The notes under the pieces were generated by a model. The model worked only from the letters and a program-made list of their open reading frames with translations, searched no databases and was not told the DNA's origin. A DNA stretch of 26,788 bases from Candidatus Gerdarchaeota archaeon (GTDB taxonomy: Archaea; Asgardarchaeota; Heimdallarchaeia; JABLTI01), in NCBI GenBank assembly GCA_016840945.1, contig JAEORJ010000315.1:1-26788 (forward strand). The letters are read 5' to 3'. Positions 15,632-23,096 of this stretch are shown one piece after another. Both the position numbers and the translations under genes were made by a program. Positions within the stretch are counted from its first letter, which is position 1, and the number at the start of each line of letters is the position of its first letter.

Positions 15632-16042
15632 TTACGCTACTTTATTACTAGAAATTTTGTGTTTTGGTTTAACGACATTTAATAAAATAGTTATTTTTTC
15701 TTTTAACATCCAACATTTCTTGTAAAATTCAATAATATTCTCTATTTGCTCCAATGATTGGAAAATATTTAATGTCTCAAGAAAAACTTGCCTGATTTTT
15801 ACTTCAGATCTAACTTGCTTTAATACATCACTGAAATCTTTTTTCCATTTTTCACCAATATCATTTTCTGTTAGATTATTAACAAGTTTTAAAGCTATCA
15901 CGATAAATTCAACTTCAGCTCTTGCTTTCCAAATCTTTTCGTAATGTTTAGAATAATTCTTTGGATCTAATTCTTCATAAACTTCAGAAATCAATGTTTT
16001 AGCAGTGTCTAATTTGATCACTATTTCTTCATTTAAAGTCAT
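15632..16042 (-). CDS. Helical protein downstream of gatD (136 aa), hypothetical
   Basis: A 136-residue, almost wholly helical protein rich in Lys, Glu, Ile and Leu, with a lysine-rich end. It contains no cysteine cluster, no transmembrane helix and no signal peptide. I do not see the R-x4-6-H motif of HEPN nucleases, so I do not assign that fold. It starts at ATG 16042, 29 bases after the gatD stop on the same strand, and a terminator lies just after it, so it is co-transcribed with gatD. I recognise no family; a link to tRNA amidation is suggested only by position. Confidence 0.65.
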   Translation of the reverse strand: MTLNEEIVIKLDTAKTLISEVYEELDPKNYSKHYEKIWKARAEVEFIVIALKLVNNLTENDIGEKWKKDFSDVLKQVRSEVKIRQVFLETLNIFQSLEQIENIIEFYKKCWMLKEKITILLNVVKPKHKISSNKVA

Positions 16043-16071
16043 TCGGAAGTTCGCCTTCTAATAAAAGGTTG

Positions 16072-17463
16072 TTAGCTTTCTTTTTGTAGAAATTTATCTA
16101 TTCGTTTGTCTGTTCCGCCTTGTAAAACAAGGTATCCATCAAATGTTTCTCGTTCAGTAATTTCACCAACTAGGTTTTTCTGCATTAATTCCTTAACAAA
16201 AGGAATTTCATGAGTGTGTCCTAAAACCCACATAGCTTTTACAAGAGCAACTTCTGGTAACATATTTCCTAATGGAATTACTCCTGCTTGTAGTAAAATC
16301 CTGCCGGTTTCATAAACAGACATTCCAGTAAAACCCCATAAACATTGAGAGGTCATAAAGATTGGTATACCTTCTTCACGAGCTCTAACAAATGAGCTTG
16401 CTAATTCTTGGTCTGTATGACCCAGACCTGTTCCAGCTATAACTAATCCACTATATTTTTTATCAATAAAATGATCGATAAGATCAAATTGCATGCCAGG
16501 ATAACTATAAATCAAACCAACTTTTGTGTTTAATTCAATGTCAACTTCTAAATTTCCTTTTCTTTGTCGACGTTTTTGATAGTTAACACCTGTTGGAATT
16601 ATCTTTCCATTTTGAATTTTGGCTAAAGGTTTGTCACCAATGGTTCTAAAAGCATCTCGTCGACTGGAATGCATTTTTCTAACTCGAGTGCCACGATGAA
16701 TAAGATCATAAGAATCACCGGATGTTCCATGCATTACAACAACTACTTCTGCAATATCTGAATTAACTGCTGTAAGAACACTACTTTGTAAATTTATTGA
16801 AGCATCACTTGATGGTCTATCACTACTCCTTTGTGAACCTACAAAAACTATTGGTCGATCTAAATTCTTAATCATAAATGATAATGCAGCAGAAGAATAA
16901 TGTAGAGTATCTGTCCCATGAGCAATAACTACTCCACTTGGATTAAGCCTATCAATAAAAGTCGCTACTTCATTTGCTAGTGTGATCCAATTTTCAGGCT
17001 TAATATTCTCACTTAATATTTGAAAAATTGATTTTGTTTCTAAATTACATAAATTTTGCAATTCAGGAATCGCATTATATAACTCTTGAGGTGTAAATGC
17101 TGGTAAAACGGCTCCTGTACGATAATCAAGTTTTGAAGCTAGTGTTCCTCCAGTACCTAATAATACAACAGTAGGTTTTTCTTTATCTTTTTCAATTTTC
17201 TTTTCAGAGATTTTATAATCAATATCTATTTTACCTGAAGCTTTGATTTCAATTATATTATCAAGGTCTATTCCAATATTGTATCCACTAGTTAATTTAA
17301 GTACGATGTGTCTATCATCACCTTGTTCACCACGTGGGATTAGAACTCCCTTAAAGGTACCCTTCTTTGTTTTAACAGTTATTTTTGACCAGACTTCTAT
17401 TTCTTGAGCGTCCAGCCATACTTCAGCTATTCCTCGATAATCTTTCTTTAATTCTTCTGTCAC
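16072..17463 (-). CDS. gatD: Glutamyl-tRNA(Gln) amidotransferase subunit D
   Basis: 463 residues from a GTG at 17463, with GAGAGGA just upstream. The TTG at 17478 lacks such a site. GatD is the L-asparaginase-like half of the archaeal GatDE enzyme: it frees ammonia from glutamine or asparagine for GatE, which turns Glu-tRNA(Gln) into Gln-tRNA(Gln). An N-terminal beta-barrel domain (about 1-85) comes first. The asparaginase domain follows with the G-T-G-G-T nucleophile loop at 103-107, H-G-T-D-T at 182-186, and Lys262 in V-R-K-M-H-S. G-S-Q-R-S-S-D-R-P-S-S-D and G-T-G-L-G-H are also present. The length is typical. Its partner gatE lies in the opposite direction across about 200 bases. Usually the two genes form an operon. 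Confidence 0.96.
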   Translation of the reverse strand: MTEELKKDYRGIAEVWLDAQEIEVWSKITVKTKKGTFKGVLIPRGEQGDDRHIVLKLTSGYNIGIDLDNIIEIKASGKIDIDYKISEKKIEKDKEKPTVVLLGTGGTLASKLDYRTGAVLPAFTPQELYNAIPELQNLCNLETKSIFQILSENIKPENWITLANEVATFIDRLNPSGVVIAHGTDTLHYSSAALSFMIKNLDRPIVFVGSQRSSDRPSSDASINLQSSVLTAVNSDIAEVVVVMHGTSGDSYDLIHRGTRVRKMHSSRRDAFRTIGDKPLAKIQNGKIIPTGVNYQKRRQRKGNLEVDIELNTKVGLIYSYPGMQFDLIDHFIDKKYSGLVIAGTGLGHTDQELASSFVRAREEGIPIFMTSQCLWGFTGMSVYETGRILLQAGVIPLGNMLPEVALVKAMWVLGHTHEIPFVKELMQKNLVGEITERETFDGYLVLQGGTDKRIDKFLQKES

Positions 17464-17512
17464 TATAAATCCTCTCAAAGGGTAAGTTCTATCTCTATCT
17501 ATTCACTCAAAG

Positions 17513-17535
17513 AAACCTTAATTTCTTTAAGGTTT
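17513..17535. promoter_or_regulatory. 9-bp palindrome between divergent gatD and gatE
   Basis: AAACCTTAA (17513-17521) and TTAAGGTTT (17527-17535) are exact inverse copies with a 5-base loop. It starts 50 bases upstream of the gatD start, in the intergenic region shared with gatE. This could be an operator for both genes or a leader hairpin of gatD. No T-run follows on either strand, so it is not a normal terminator. Confidence 0.5.
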
Positions 17536-17677
17536 TGCAATGAAAAGTTATTTTTGAGGTAATATTTAATATTAATTGCTAATTTATCAATTTTTCATCC
17601 TAAAATAGATAAATAGATAGACTAATTAGTAATGTTATTAGAGAACCAATTTGTTTAGCTAATATTGAGGGGAAAAT

Positions 17678-19648
17678 ATGGCTCAAAAAGCAAAAGAGCA
17701 AAAATCAATAGATTATTCAAGCTTGGGTTTAAAATGTGGTCTTGAATTACACCAACAATTAGACACCGGTAGGAAACTATTCTGTAGGTGTAAGACAGAT
17801 TTGCAACTTGAAGCACCAGATGTTACCATTACCAGACATATGCGACCTACCCTATCAGAATTAGGCGAATATGATAAAGCGGCATTAATGGAATATAAAA
17901 AACATAAGGACATTATTTACGAGATCCATGAATCAACTTGTACATATGAAATTGATGAAACCCCCCCTTTCGAACCTGATAATAACGCTATTGATTTAGC
18001 AATTGAAATTGCTTTGATGCTTGATATGTCAATTTTGGATGAATTACACGTTAATCGTAAGCAATATTTAGACGGATCAATTCCTGGCGGTTTTCAAAGA
18101 ACGATGATGGTTGGTGTTGAAGGTAAAATAAAAGTGGAAAACAAAACCATCAATTTAGATATGTTGGCTTTAGAAGAGGATTCCTGTAGGGAGGTAAAAT
18201 CTGAAGGAAAGGAGATAGTTTGGCGTGTGGATAGATTAGGTACACCACTGGTTGAAATAGCTACCAAAACAATCTCAATAGATGATCCATTGGAGATTAG
18301 AAATATTGCTGAAGCAATAGGAAGAGTTCTAAGATCTACTGGGAAGGTTAAAAGAGGATTAGGAACAATAAGACAAGACCTTAACATAAGTATAGCTGAT
18401 GGTGCACGTATAGAAATAAAAGGAGTGCAAATTTTAGATTTATTATCTGAATATATTAAATTTGAAGTAGATAGGCAACTATCATTAATTCAAATAAAAA
18501 ATGAATTAGTTAAGAGAAAATTATCAGCTAAAATTTTTACTGAGCTTCTAGCTGTTGATTGTAATGATTATTTTGTTGCTTCTAAATCCAAGCTAATTAT
18601 AGGCGCTTTAAAGGACAAAAAAACAATTTATGGTATCAAAGTTCCAAAAATTGCAGGATTAATAGGTTATATTGTTCAAGCAAATAGAACATTTGGTAAA
18701 GAAATAGCAGATAGGTTAAAAGTTATTGTAGGACTTGGAGGTATATTACATACTGATGAATTACCTAATTATGGTATTACAGAAAAAGAAGTAACAAATC
18801 TAAAATCATTTTTTGAATGTGAAAAGGATGATGCTGTTATTTTAGTACTTTGTAAAACTGATGAAATTAATTTAGCTCTTTCTGAAATTAAAATTCGTTT
18901 GCAAGAAGCTTTAGTTGGTGTGCCAGAAGAAACTAGACATGCAAATGAGGATGGTACTACTAGTTTTAGAAGGTACTTGGGAGGTGCCAGTAGAATGTAT
19001 CCTGACACAGATTCATATCCTATAGTTATTTCAGAATCAAGAATAAAGCGAATTGCAGACGAGCTACCAGAATTACCAAGTACCAAAGAAAACCGGTATA
19101 TTAAGGAATACAATTTGCCTGAAGATATTGCTAGACATTTAGCTATATCACAAAACTCAGAATTATTTGATGAGTTAGTAAAAATGTCTATTGATCCTAT
19201 GCTAGTAGCGGTTACATTAGAACAAACTATGAAATCATTAGCTAGAGAAAAACTACAAATTGAAAACATTACTGAAAGTCGGATAAAAGAGATTTTTGAA
19301 CTGCTGGGCAAAAAGAAAATAGCAAAAGAAGCGATTGAACCATTACTTAGATACAGTGCTGAGTCGCCAAAAATAAAATTAGACGATATGATTAAAGAAT
19401 TGGATTTGGAAACCATTTCAGAAGAAGAACTCATTAAAATAATTCGAGAAGCATTAGCTACAAATATCGAATTAGTTAACGAAACTGGCAAAAACGCTTT
19501 AGGTAAATTAATGGGTGAAGTAATGGAAAAGGTAAGAGGAAAAGTTGATGGTAAAATTGTTAATAAAACTGTTGAACAGCAGTTAGATGCTTATTTAGAT
19601 GAAAAATCTGGGGAATTAGATGAATTAGGTAAATCAGAAGATAGTTAG
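17678..19648 (+). CDS. gatE: Glutamyl-tRNA(Gln) amidotransferase subunit E
   Basis: A 656-residue protein with all domains of GatE. The GatB-type catalytic cradle (about 15-290) starts G-L-E-L-H-Q-Q-L-D and carries the cysteines of F-C-R-C near residue 36 plus another in S-T-C-T. The middle insert (about 290-415) resembles the GAD domain shared with bacterial AspRS, which gives GatE its tRNA(Gln) selectivity. After D-G-T-T-S-F-R-R-Y-L-G-G and R-M-Y-P-D-T-D, a helical and YqeY-like tail (about 490-640) binds the tRNA elbow. It phosphorylates Glu-tRNA(Gln) and amidates it with ammonia from GatD. The ATG has TTGAGGGG upstream. It is divergent from gatD and ends 3 bases from a convergent gene. 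Confidence 0.97.
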   Translation: MAQKAKEQKSIDYSSLGLKCGLELHQQLDTGRKLFCRCKTDLQLEAPDVTITRHMRPTLSELGEYDKAALMEYKKHKDIIYEIHESTCTYEIDETPPFEPDNNAIDLAIEIALMLDMSILDELHVNRKQYLDGSIPGGFQRTMMVGVEGKIKVENKTINLDMLALEEDSCREVKSEGKEIVWRVDRLGTPLVEIATKTISIDDPLEIRNIAEAIGRVLRSTGKVKRGLGTIRQDLNISIADGARIEIKGVQILDLLSEYIKFEVDRQLSLIQIKNELVKRKLSAKIFTELLAVDCNDYFVASKSKLIIGALKDKKTIYGIKVPKIAGLIGYIVQANRTFGKEIADRLKVIVGLGGILHTDELPNYGITEKEVTNLKSFFECEKDDAVILVLCKTDEINLALSEIKIRLQEALVGVPEETRHANEDGTTSFRRYLGGASRMYPDTDSYPIVISESRIKRIADELPELPSTKENRYIKEYNLPEDIARHLAISQNSELFDELVKMSIDPMLVAVTLEQTMKSLAREKLQIENITESRIKEIFELLGKKKIAKEAIEPLLRYSAESPKIKLDDMIKELDLETISEEELIKIIREALATNIELVNETGKNALGKLMGEVMEKVRGKVDGKIVNKTVEQQLDAYLDEKSGELDELGKSEDS

Positions 19649-19651
19649 AAA

Positions 19652-20158
19652 TCATCCAGATAAATCTTTAACATCAATAGCCATTTTGATTACTCGGCCG
19701 TACCCCTCATCAACTTCTTCAACTATTTCTCTTTCAATCATATCATTGACCTTTTCGCGAACAATTCTACGAGAAGATGTTCCTCGTTCCATTCTAACTG
19801 ATGCGGTCAATTGCGAGATATTTTTAGGTCCTTCTCGAGTTAATACATCAACAATAGTGCGTTCAATAGCATCCAAATTAACATCTGGCCTTAGACGCAT
19901 GATCCATTTTGATGGTGAAAAAATGGTTGCAACATTTGTTACTTCCTGGAAAGTTCGTAATAATGATAAGGTCATATTAAGTGAACCAGACGCATCTTGT
20001 AAGTCAGGGCTCATTTTAGCAATTTGATTTTCAAGAGCAGCTAACCTTTCTATTGTTTTATCTAGCTTATCATTTAAAGCATCTAACGCTTTCATGTTTA
20101 GAGTCTCTTTTTCTCCTTTGCTAGCTTTCTCTTGTTCTTCTTTCTTAGAGTCTGACAT
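19652..20158 (-). CDS. Coiled-coil plus winged-helix protein (168 aa), hypothetical regulator
   Basis: A 168-residue protein. A charged N-terminus (K/E) leads into a heptad-like helix at about 25-50 and an amphipathic stretch to about 80. Residues 93-160 show a winged-helix pattern: D-A-I-E-R-T-I-V-D-V-L, N-I-S-Q-L-T-A-S, S-S-R-R-I-V-R-E-K-V-N-D-M-I-E-R, then a short wing with E-E-V-D-E-G. The coiled coil may make dimers. I recognise no named family. The ATG at 20158 has GAGGG upstream. It is the last of three minus-strand genes of unknown role (21053 to 19652), and its stop is 3 bases from the end of gatE. A DNA-binding role is inferred from fold only. Confidence 0.7.
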   Translation of the reverse strand: MSDSKKEEQEKASKGEKETLNMKALDALNDKLDKTIERLAALENQIAKMSPDLQDASGSLNMTLSLLRTFQEVTNVATIFSPSKWIMRLRPDVNLDAIERTIVDVLTREGPKNISQLTASVRMERGTSSRRIVREKVNDMIEREIVEEVDEGYGRVIKMAIDVKDLSG

Positions 20159-20244
20159 ACACTGCCCTCGGTAGCTGACTTTTTATTACACTTTTCTATA
20201 CTTTAATTACATTTTAATCTATTTAAATGTTTTTTATAATGATT

Positions 20245-20637
20245 TTATAGTGAATTAATCATAGGTTGAGTTAATAGTTTTTGATTTGGAAAACTTTTTT
20301 TTTCTTTGATGTTTTCCCCCTCATCTTCTTTCTCATTCTTTATTTGATCCTCCAATTTTTTGCCTTCTTTAATAAATGCAATTAATCCTCTTATTGTTCC
20401 ATATTGAACAAGTAAGTTCTTGTTATATTGCCAGGCTAATATTTTAGCTTCTTCGCGTGGCATTCCGTTTTTAATCATATAGCGTTTCATTTTTCCTCTC
20501 AATATTGCCCTCTTAATTGGGAGACTGATAATAAATCTAGGCAAAATATAGAAATTAAATATGATAATTAACCAAGTAATTTGGAATATAGATACAAATA
20601 CAAACTTAGTCGTTCGCCAGAACTTGCTTTTAGCCAT
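20245..20637 (-). CDS. Single-pass membrane protein (130 aa), hypothetical
   Basis: A 130-residue protein with one long hydrophobic segment (about 10-40, aromatic and Ile-rich) near the N-terminus. A basic region follows (K-R-A-I-L-R-G-K-M-K-R), then helices with G-M-P-R-E-E-A-K and Y-N-K-N-L-L, and a highly charged tail. By the positive-inside rule the C-terminal part lies in the cytosol. I recognise no family. It sits between the winged-helix gene and the 112-residue gene on the same strand, with spacings of 86 and 77 bases, so a shared transcript is possible. Its ribosome-binding motif AAGGT abuts the ATG. Confidence 0.65.
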   Translation of the reverse strand: MAKSKFWRTTKFVFVSIFQITWLIIIFNFYILPRFIISLPIKRAILRGKMKRYMIKNGMPREEAKILAWQYNKNLLVQYGTIRGLIAFIKEGKKLEDQIKNEKEDEGENIKEKKSFPNQKLLTQPMINSL

Positions 20638-20714
20638 ACCTTAACCAACTGCCTTATGATTAATTGTATTAATTTGATAGTGAGGTAAAAAAGATAATTT
20701 TTAGAGGATTACTT

Positions 20715-21053
20715 TTAATCCTCATCTTCGTCATCTTTCTTACCCTTAAAGCTAATACCCTTCATTGCTGATCCAAGAATGTTAATTGAATCAGAATATT
20801 TCATAACAAGGGTGTGCACTAATTCAGGTGGGAGCCCTTGCTCATTCAAGGTTTTATAGATTGTAGCAATACCTTTTGCATATTGCTCTGCAGTTTCAGC
20901 ATCATATAATGCTGAGAATAGTCCCTTTATCAAACCAGGTACTTCTTTATTTACCACTTGAAGAATATCTCTAATGTCTTCAACTGGGATCTCATCGCTA
21001 TCTTTTGAGATTCTAATTTCTCTTTCTTTTTTCTGTTCTTCTTTTTCAGACAT
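20715..21053 (-). CDS. Small helical protein (112 aa), hypothetical
   Basis: A 112-residue cytosolic protein. A charged N-terminus (E/K) is followed by helices from about 24 to 97, with repeated L, I and A positions and the segment G-L-P-P-E-L-V-H-T-L-V-M-K-Y. It ends in a very acidic tail (D-D-E-D-E-D). I recognise no named family with confidence. The ATG at 21053 has GGTGAT upstream. It diverges from the seven-helix gene at 21243, and the region between them holds a paired 8-bp inverted repeat over the likely promoter, so the two genes may be regulated together. Confidence 0.7.
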   Translation of the reverse strand: MSEKEEQKKEREIRISKDSDEIPVEDIRDILQVVNKEVPGLIKGLFSALYDAETAEQYAKGIATIYKTLNEQGLPPELVHTLVMKYSDSINILGSAMKGISFKGKKDDEDED

Positions 21054-21095
21054 TTATTGATCACCTATTAGAGTTTGTCTTGTTACTACATATAT

Positions 21096-21135
21096 GTGGT
21101 CACTATATATTATCTGAGTGGAAAAATGTGACCAC
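21096..21135. promoter_or_regulatory. Paired inverted repeat GTGGTCAC ... GTGACCAC, candidate operator
   Basis: GTGGTCAC at 21096-21103 and its exact inverse complement GTGACCAC at 21128-21135 lie 24 bases apart (32 bases centre to centre, about three helical turns). AT-rich, TATA-like sequence sits between and beside them. They are in the 189-base gap between two divergent genes. The GC-rich arms stand out in an AT-rich genome, which makes chance less likely. The regulator is unknown. Confidence 0.55.
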
Positions 21136-21242
21136 TACTTACTTTAATATTATATTGGTACTAATTTTTCTTATCCAAAAATTTTTTGAAAGTAAAAATT
21201 ACTATAATGCTAGTATTTACCATTGATATTGAGGTTTAAATA

Positions 21243-22394
21243 ATGGATATACCCTTCACTCAAGCTTTACCTAGTATTTTAGCTATTGCTTTCTGTATTA
21301 TAATACTTATTCTATTGAGTTTGAATTATTTATTGAATCGATTTGTTCCCTCATTATTCCTGATAATATTCTTTGTTGGTATATTATTATGGGCTGGAAC
21401 AAAACTAGTTAGTGTTATGTTACCACAAACAATGAATGAGACCTTTGTTGTTTATTGGAAAATGAGTTCGCTAACATTACTGATATTATCGCTGTTGGTC
21501 ATAGCATACTTCAGAGATTTGTTAATCTACGATTCATTAAACATACCATCCATAATTAGTACCTTTCTATCAGGGTTTGCTCTCGCAGCACTTTGGTTTG
21601 GTAATTTTGTAACTGTTGGATTCGATCCTATAAGTGGTTGGAATACTGATTATGATGCTGTGTACTATGTGATTTTAATGATCTTCTTTGCAGCTGTCTA
21701 TATTTCTATGTTTGTAATGATGTTTCGTGGATTACGAAAAGCAACCATTAGAAAACAAAAGATGCAAATTGGATTAATAATTACTGGATTAGCAATTGCA
21801 GGTATTGGTGGAACAGTTGTTAATTTCTTATTAAACTATATACCTTATTTACAAGATGTTGGGGATATGGATTTAGCTTTTGTTGTAGTAGGATTTGCTT
21901 TTGTTGCTTTTGCTTATTTACGTTCACCAATACAGATTTACTTTGCCCCTGTATCAGCTTATCGTTTAATTGTAATCAATAATGATGGATTGCCCTTGTT
22001 AACACATGATTTCTGTGCACCAGGTCAAGAAGCTCTTACAATGGACCCAACTCTTATTAGTGGTGCACTATCAGGAGTAATCAACATCCTGAAAGAATCA
22101 ATGTCAAGTGAACATGTACCAAATGTCATACATTTGGAAGATAGGGTATTATTACTTGAAAAATCTGAAAACGCTTTATGTGCCTTAATATGTGATTCTG
22201 ATTCAATGGTACTTCGATCAGCTTTGAAAGATTTTAGTAATGAATTTGAAAAAGCATTCAAAGATGTGTTTGCTAATTGGAGTGGATTAACAGATATTTT
22301 CAACGATGCTTATACATTAATAACAGAGGATTTTGCTTTTGTGATTTCATCAGCAGAAGTATGCGAACCATCTTCTGATATAGCTAATAATTAA
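21243..22394 (+). CDS. Seven-helix membrane protein with C-terminal roadblock/longin-like domain
   Basis: A 383-residue protein. Seven hydrophobic segments at about 9-31, 34-60, 74-90, 101-122, 139-161, 174-198 and 209-226 resemble the seven-helix sensor part of some histidine kinases. No kinase, HAMP or DNA-binding region follows. Residues 236-365 instead show the strand and helix order of a roadblock/longin-like fold: Y-R-L-I-V-I-N-N-D-G-L-P, a long helix A-L-S-G-V-I-N-I-L, strands R-V-L-L-L-E and L-C-A-L-I-C-D, and a final helix F-S-N-E-F-E-K-A-F. Such modules bind small GTPases or their regulators in eukaryotes and are common in Asgard archaea. The N-terminus is predicted outside and the module in the cytosol. 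The ATG has GAGGT upstream. The domain call is by eye. Confidence 0.75.
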   Translation: MDIPFTQALPSILAIAFCIIILILLSLNYLLNRFVPSLFLIIFFVGILLWAGTKLVSVMLPQTMNETFVVYWKMSSLTLLILSLLVIAYFRDLLIYDSLNIPSIISTFLSGFALAALWFGNFVTVGFDPISGWNTDYDAVYYVILMIFFAAVYISMFVMMFRGLRKATIRKQKMQIGLIITGLAIAGIGGTVVNFLLNYIPYLQDVGDMDLAFVVVGFAFVAFAYLRSPIQIYFAPVSAYRLIVINNDGLPLLTHDFCAPGQEALTMDPTLISGALSGVINILKESMSSEHVPNVIHLEDRVLLLEKSENALCALICDSDSMVLRSALKDFSNEFEKAFKDVFANWSGLTDIFNDAYTLITEDFAFVISSAEVCEPSSDIANN

Positions 22395-22414
22395 GGGTCT
22401 TTTTATGGACCCTT
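22393..22414 (+). terminator. Stem-loop terminator after the seven-helix gene
   Basis: AAGGGTC (22393-22399) and GACCCTT (22408-22414) pair perfectly around an 8-base loop. The left arm starts in the stop codon. A T-rich but interrupted stretch follows. The GC-rich arms make it a likely terminator. Confidence 0.6.
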
Positions 22415-22535
22415 GCTATTTATTCTTATTTTAAGAGTAAAAGATGTAGTAAAATATTTATTTTAATTCAACACGAAAAAAACATAACTAAAATAAAAAT
22501 AGTGTAATTCACTAAAATTTTCATTTACAATCTAT

Positions 22536-22550
22536 CCAAAAGATTTATAG
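22536..22550 (+). promoter_or_regulatory. rps13: BRE/TATA-like promoter of the rps13 cluster
   Basis: The sequence ccaaaagatttatag combines a purine-rich BRE-like part and a TATA-like part, about 75 bases before the rps13 start. A transcript start about 25 bases downstream would leave a leader of roughly 50 bases. Assigned by eye only. Confidence 0.45.
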
Positions 22551-22624
22551 AATGAAAAATAGCGTCGAGTGCTAGTGAATAGTACACTATATTGTTTACA
22601 AAAAAGAATTAGAGGTATTTGTAA

Positions 22625-23095
22625 TTGTCAAATGAATTCGATAATTTCAAGCACTTGGTCAGAATAGCAAATCATGACATTAGAGGAGACAAACATGTAA
22701 TTAGTGGTTTAACACTAATAAGAGGTGTTGGTCCAAGGCTAGCTGACATTGTCTTGAAAAAAGCAGGAATATCACCAAGTCTTTACATAGGATTGCTTGA
22801 TGACAATCAAATAAACAAGATAAATGAAATAATTGGTGATCCGGTAAAATTTGGTATTCCTAAGTGGTTTGTTAATCATGCTAAAGATAGAGAAACAGGT
22901 AAATACATACATCTCACTGGTTCAAACTTAGCATTATATGATAGAAATGATATTGACAGATTGAAGAAGTTGAGAACCTATCGTGGAATAAAACACCAAG
23001 CAGGACATAAAGTTCGTGGTCAAAGAACTAAAAGCACTGGTCGTTTTGGTAGATCCATGGGTGTCTCTCGTAAGAAACTAAAGAGTGGTGGATAA
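22625..23095 (+). CDS. rps13: Small ribosomal subunit protein uS13
   Basis: A 156-residue archaeal S13. It starts at a TTG (22625) with GAGGT upstream, and the following S-N-E-F lead is typical. Family features: F-K-H-L-V-R-I near the start, G-L-T-L-I-R-G-V-G-P-R-L-A with the helix-two-turns-helix motif, the middle archaeal extension (V-N-H-A-K-D-R-E-T-G-K), and the basic end Y-R-G-I-K-H-Q-A-G-H-K-V-R-G-Q-R-T-K-S-T-G-R (seen here in parts). It sits in the 30S head and contacts the P-site tRNA and 5S-side bridge. One base separates its stop from the rps4 start, so they are co-transcribed and perhaps translationally coupled. Confidence 0.98.
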   Translation: MSNEFDNFKHLVRIANHDIRGDKHVISGLTLIRGVGPRLADIVLKKAGISPSLYIGLLDDNQINKINEIIGDPVKFGIPKWFVNHAKDRETGKYIHLTGSNLALYDRNDIDRLKKLRTYRGIKHQAGHKVRGQRTKSTGRFGRSMGVSRKKLKSGG

Positions 23096-23096
23096 G

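Noticed and set aside
15632..16042. The helical protein after gatD as a HEPN or toxin-antitoxin component.
   Set aside because: No R-x4-6-H motif is visible and no partner toxin or nucleotidyltransferase gene is adjacent.
18769..19491. A 240-codon open frame on the minus strand opposite gatE.
   Set aside because: It is Ser/Ile-rich with no recognisable motif, lies wholly within gatE, and is explained as an antisense shadow of a well-conserved gene.
22561..22624. The rps13 leader as an autogenous ribosomal-protein binding structure.
   Set aside because: Only short 4-5 bp pairings (TAGTG/CACTA) are visible; too weak to support a structured leader.
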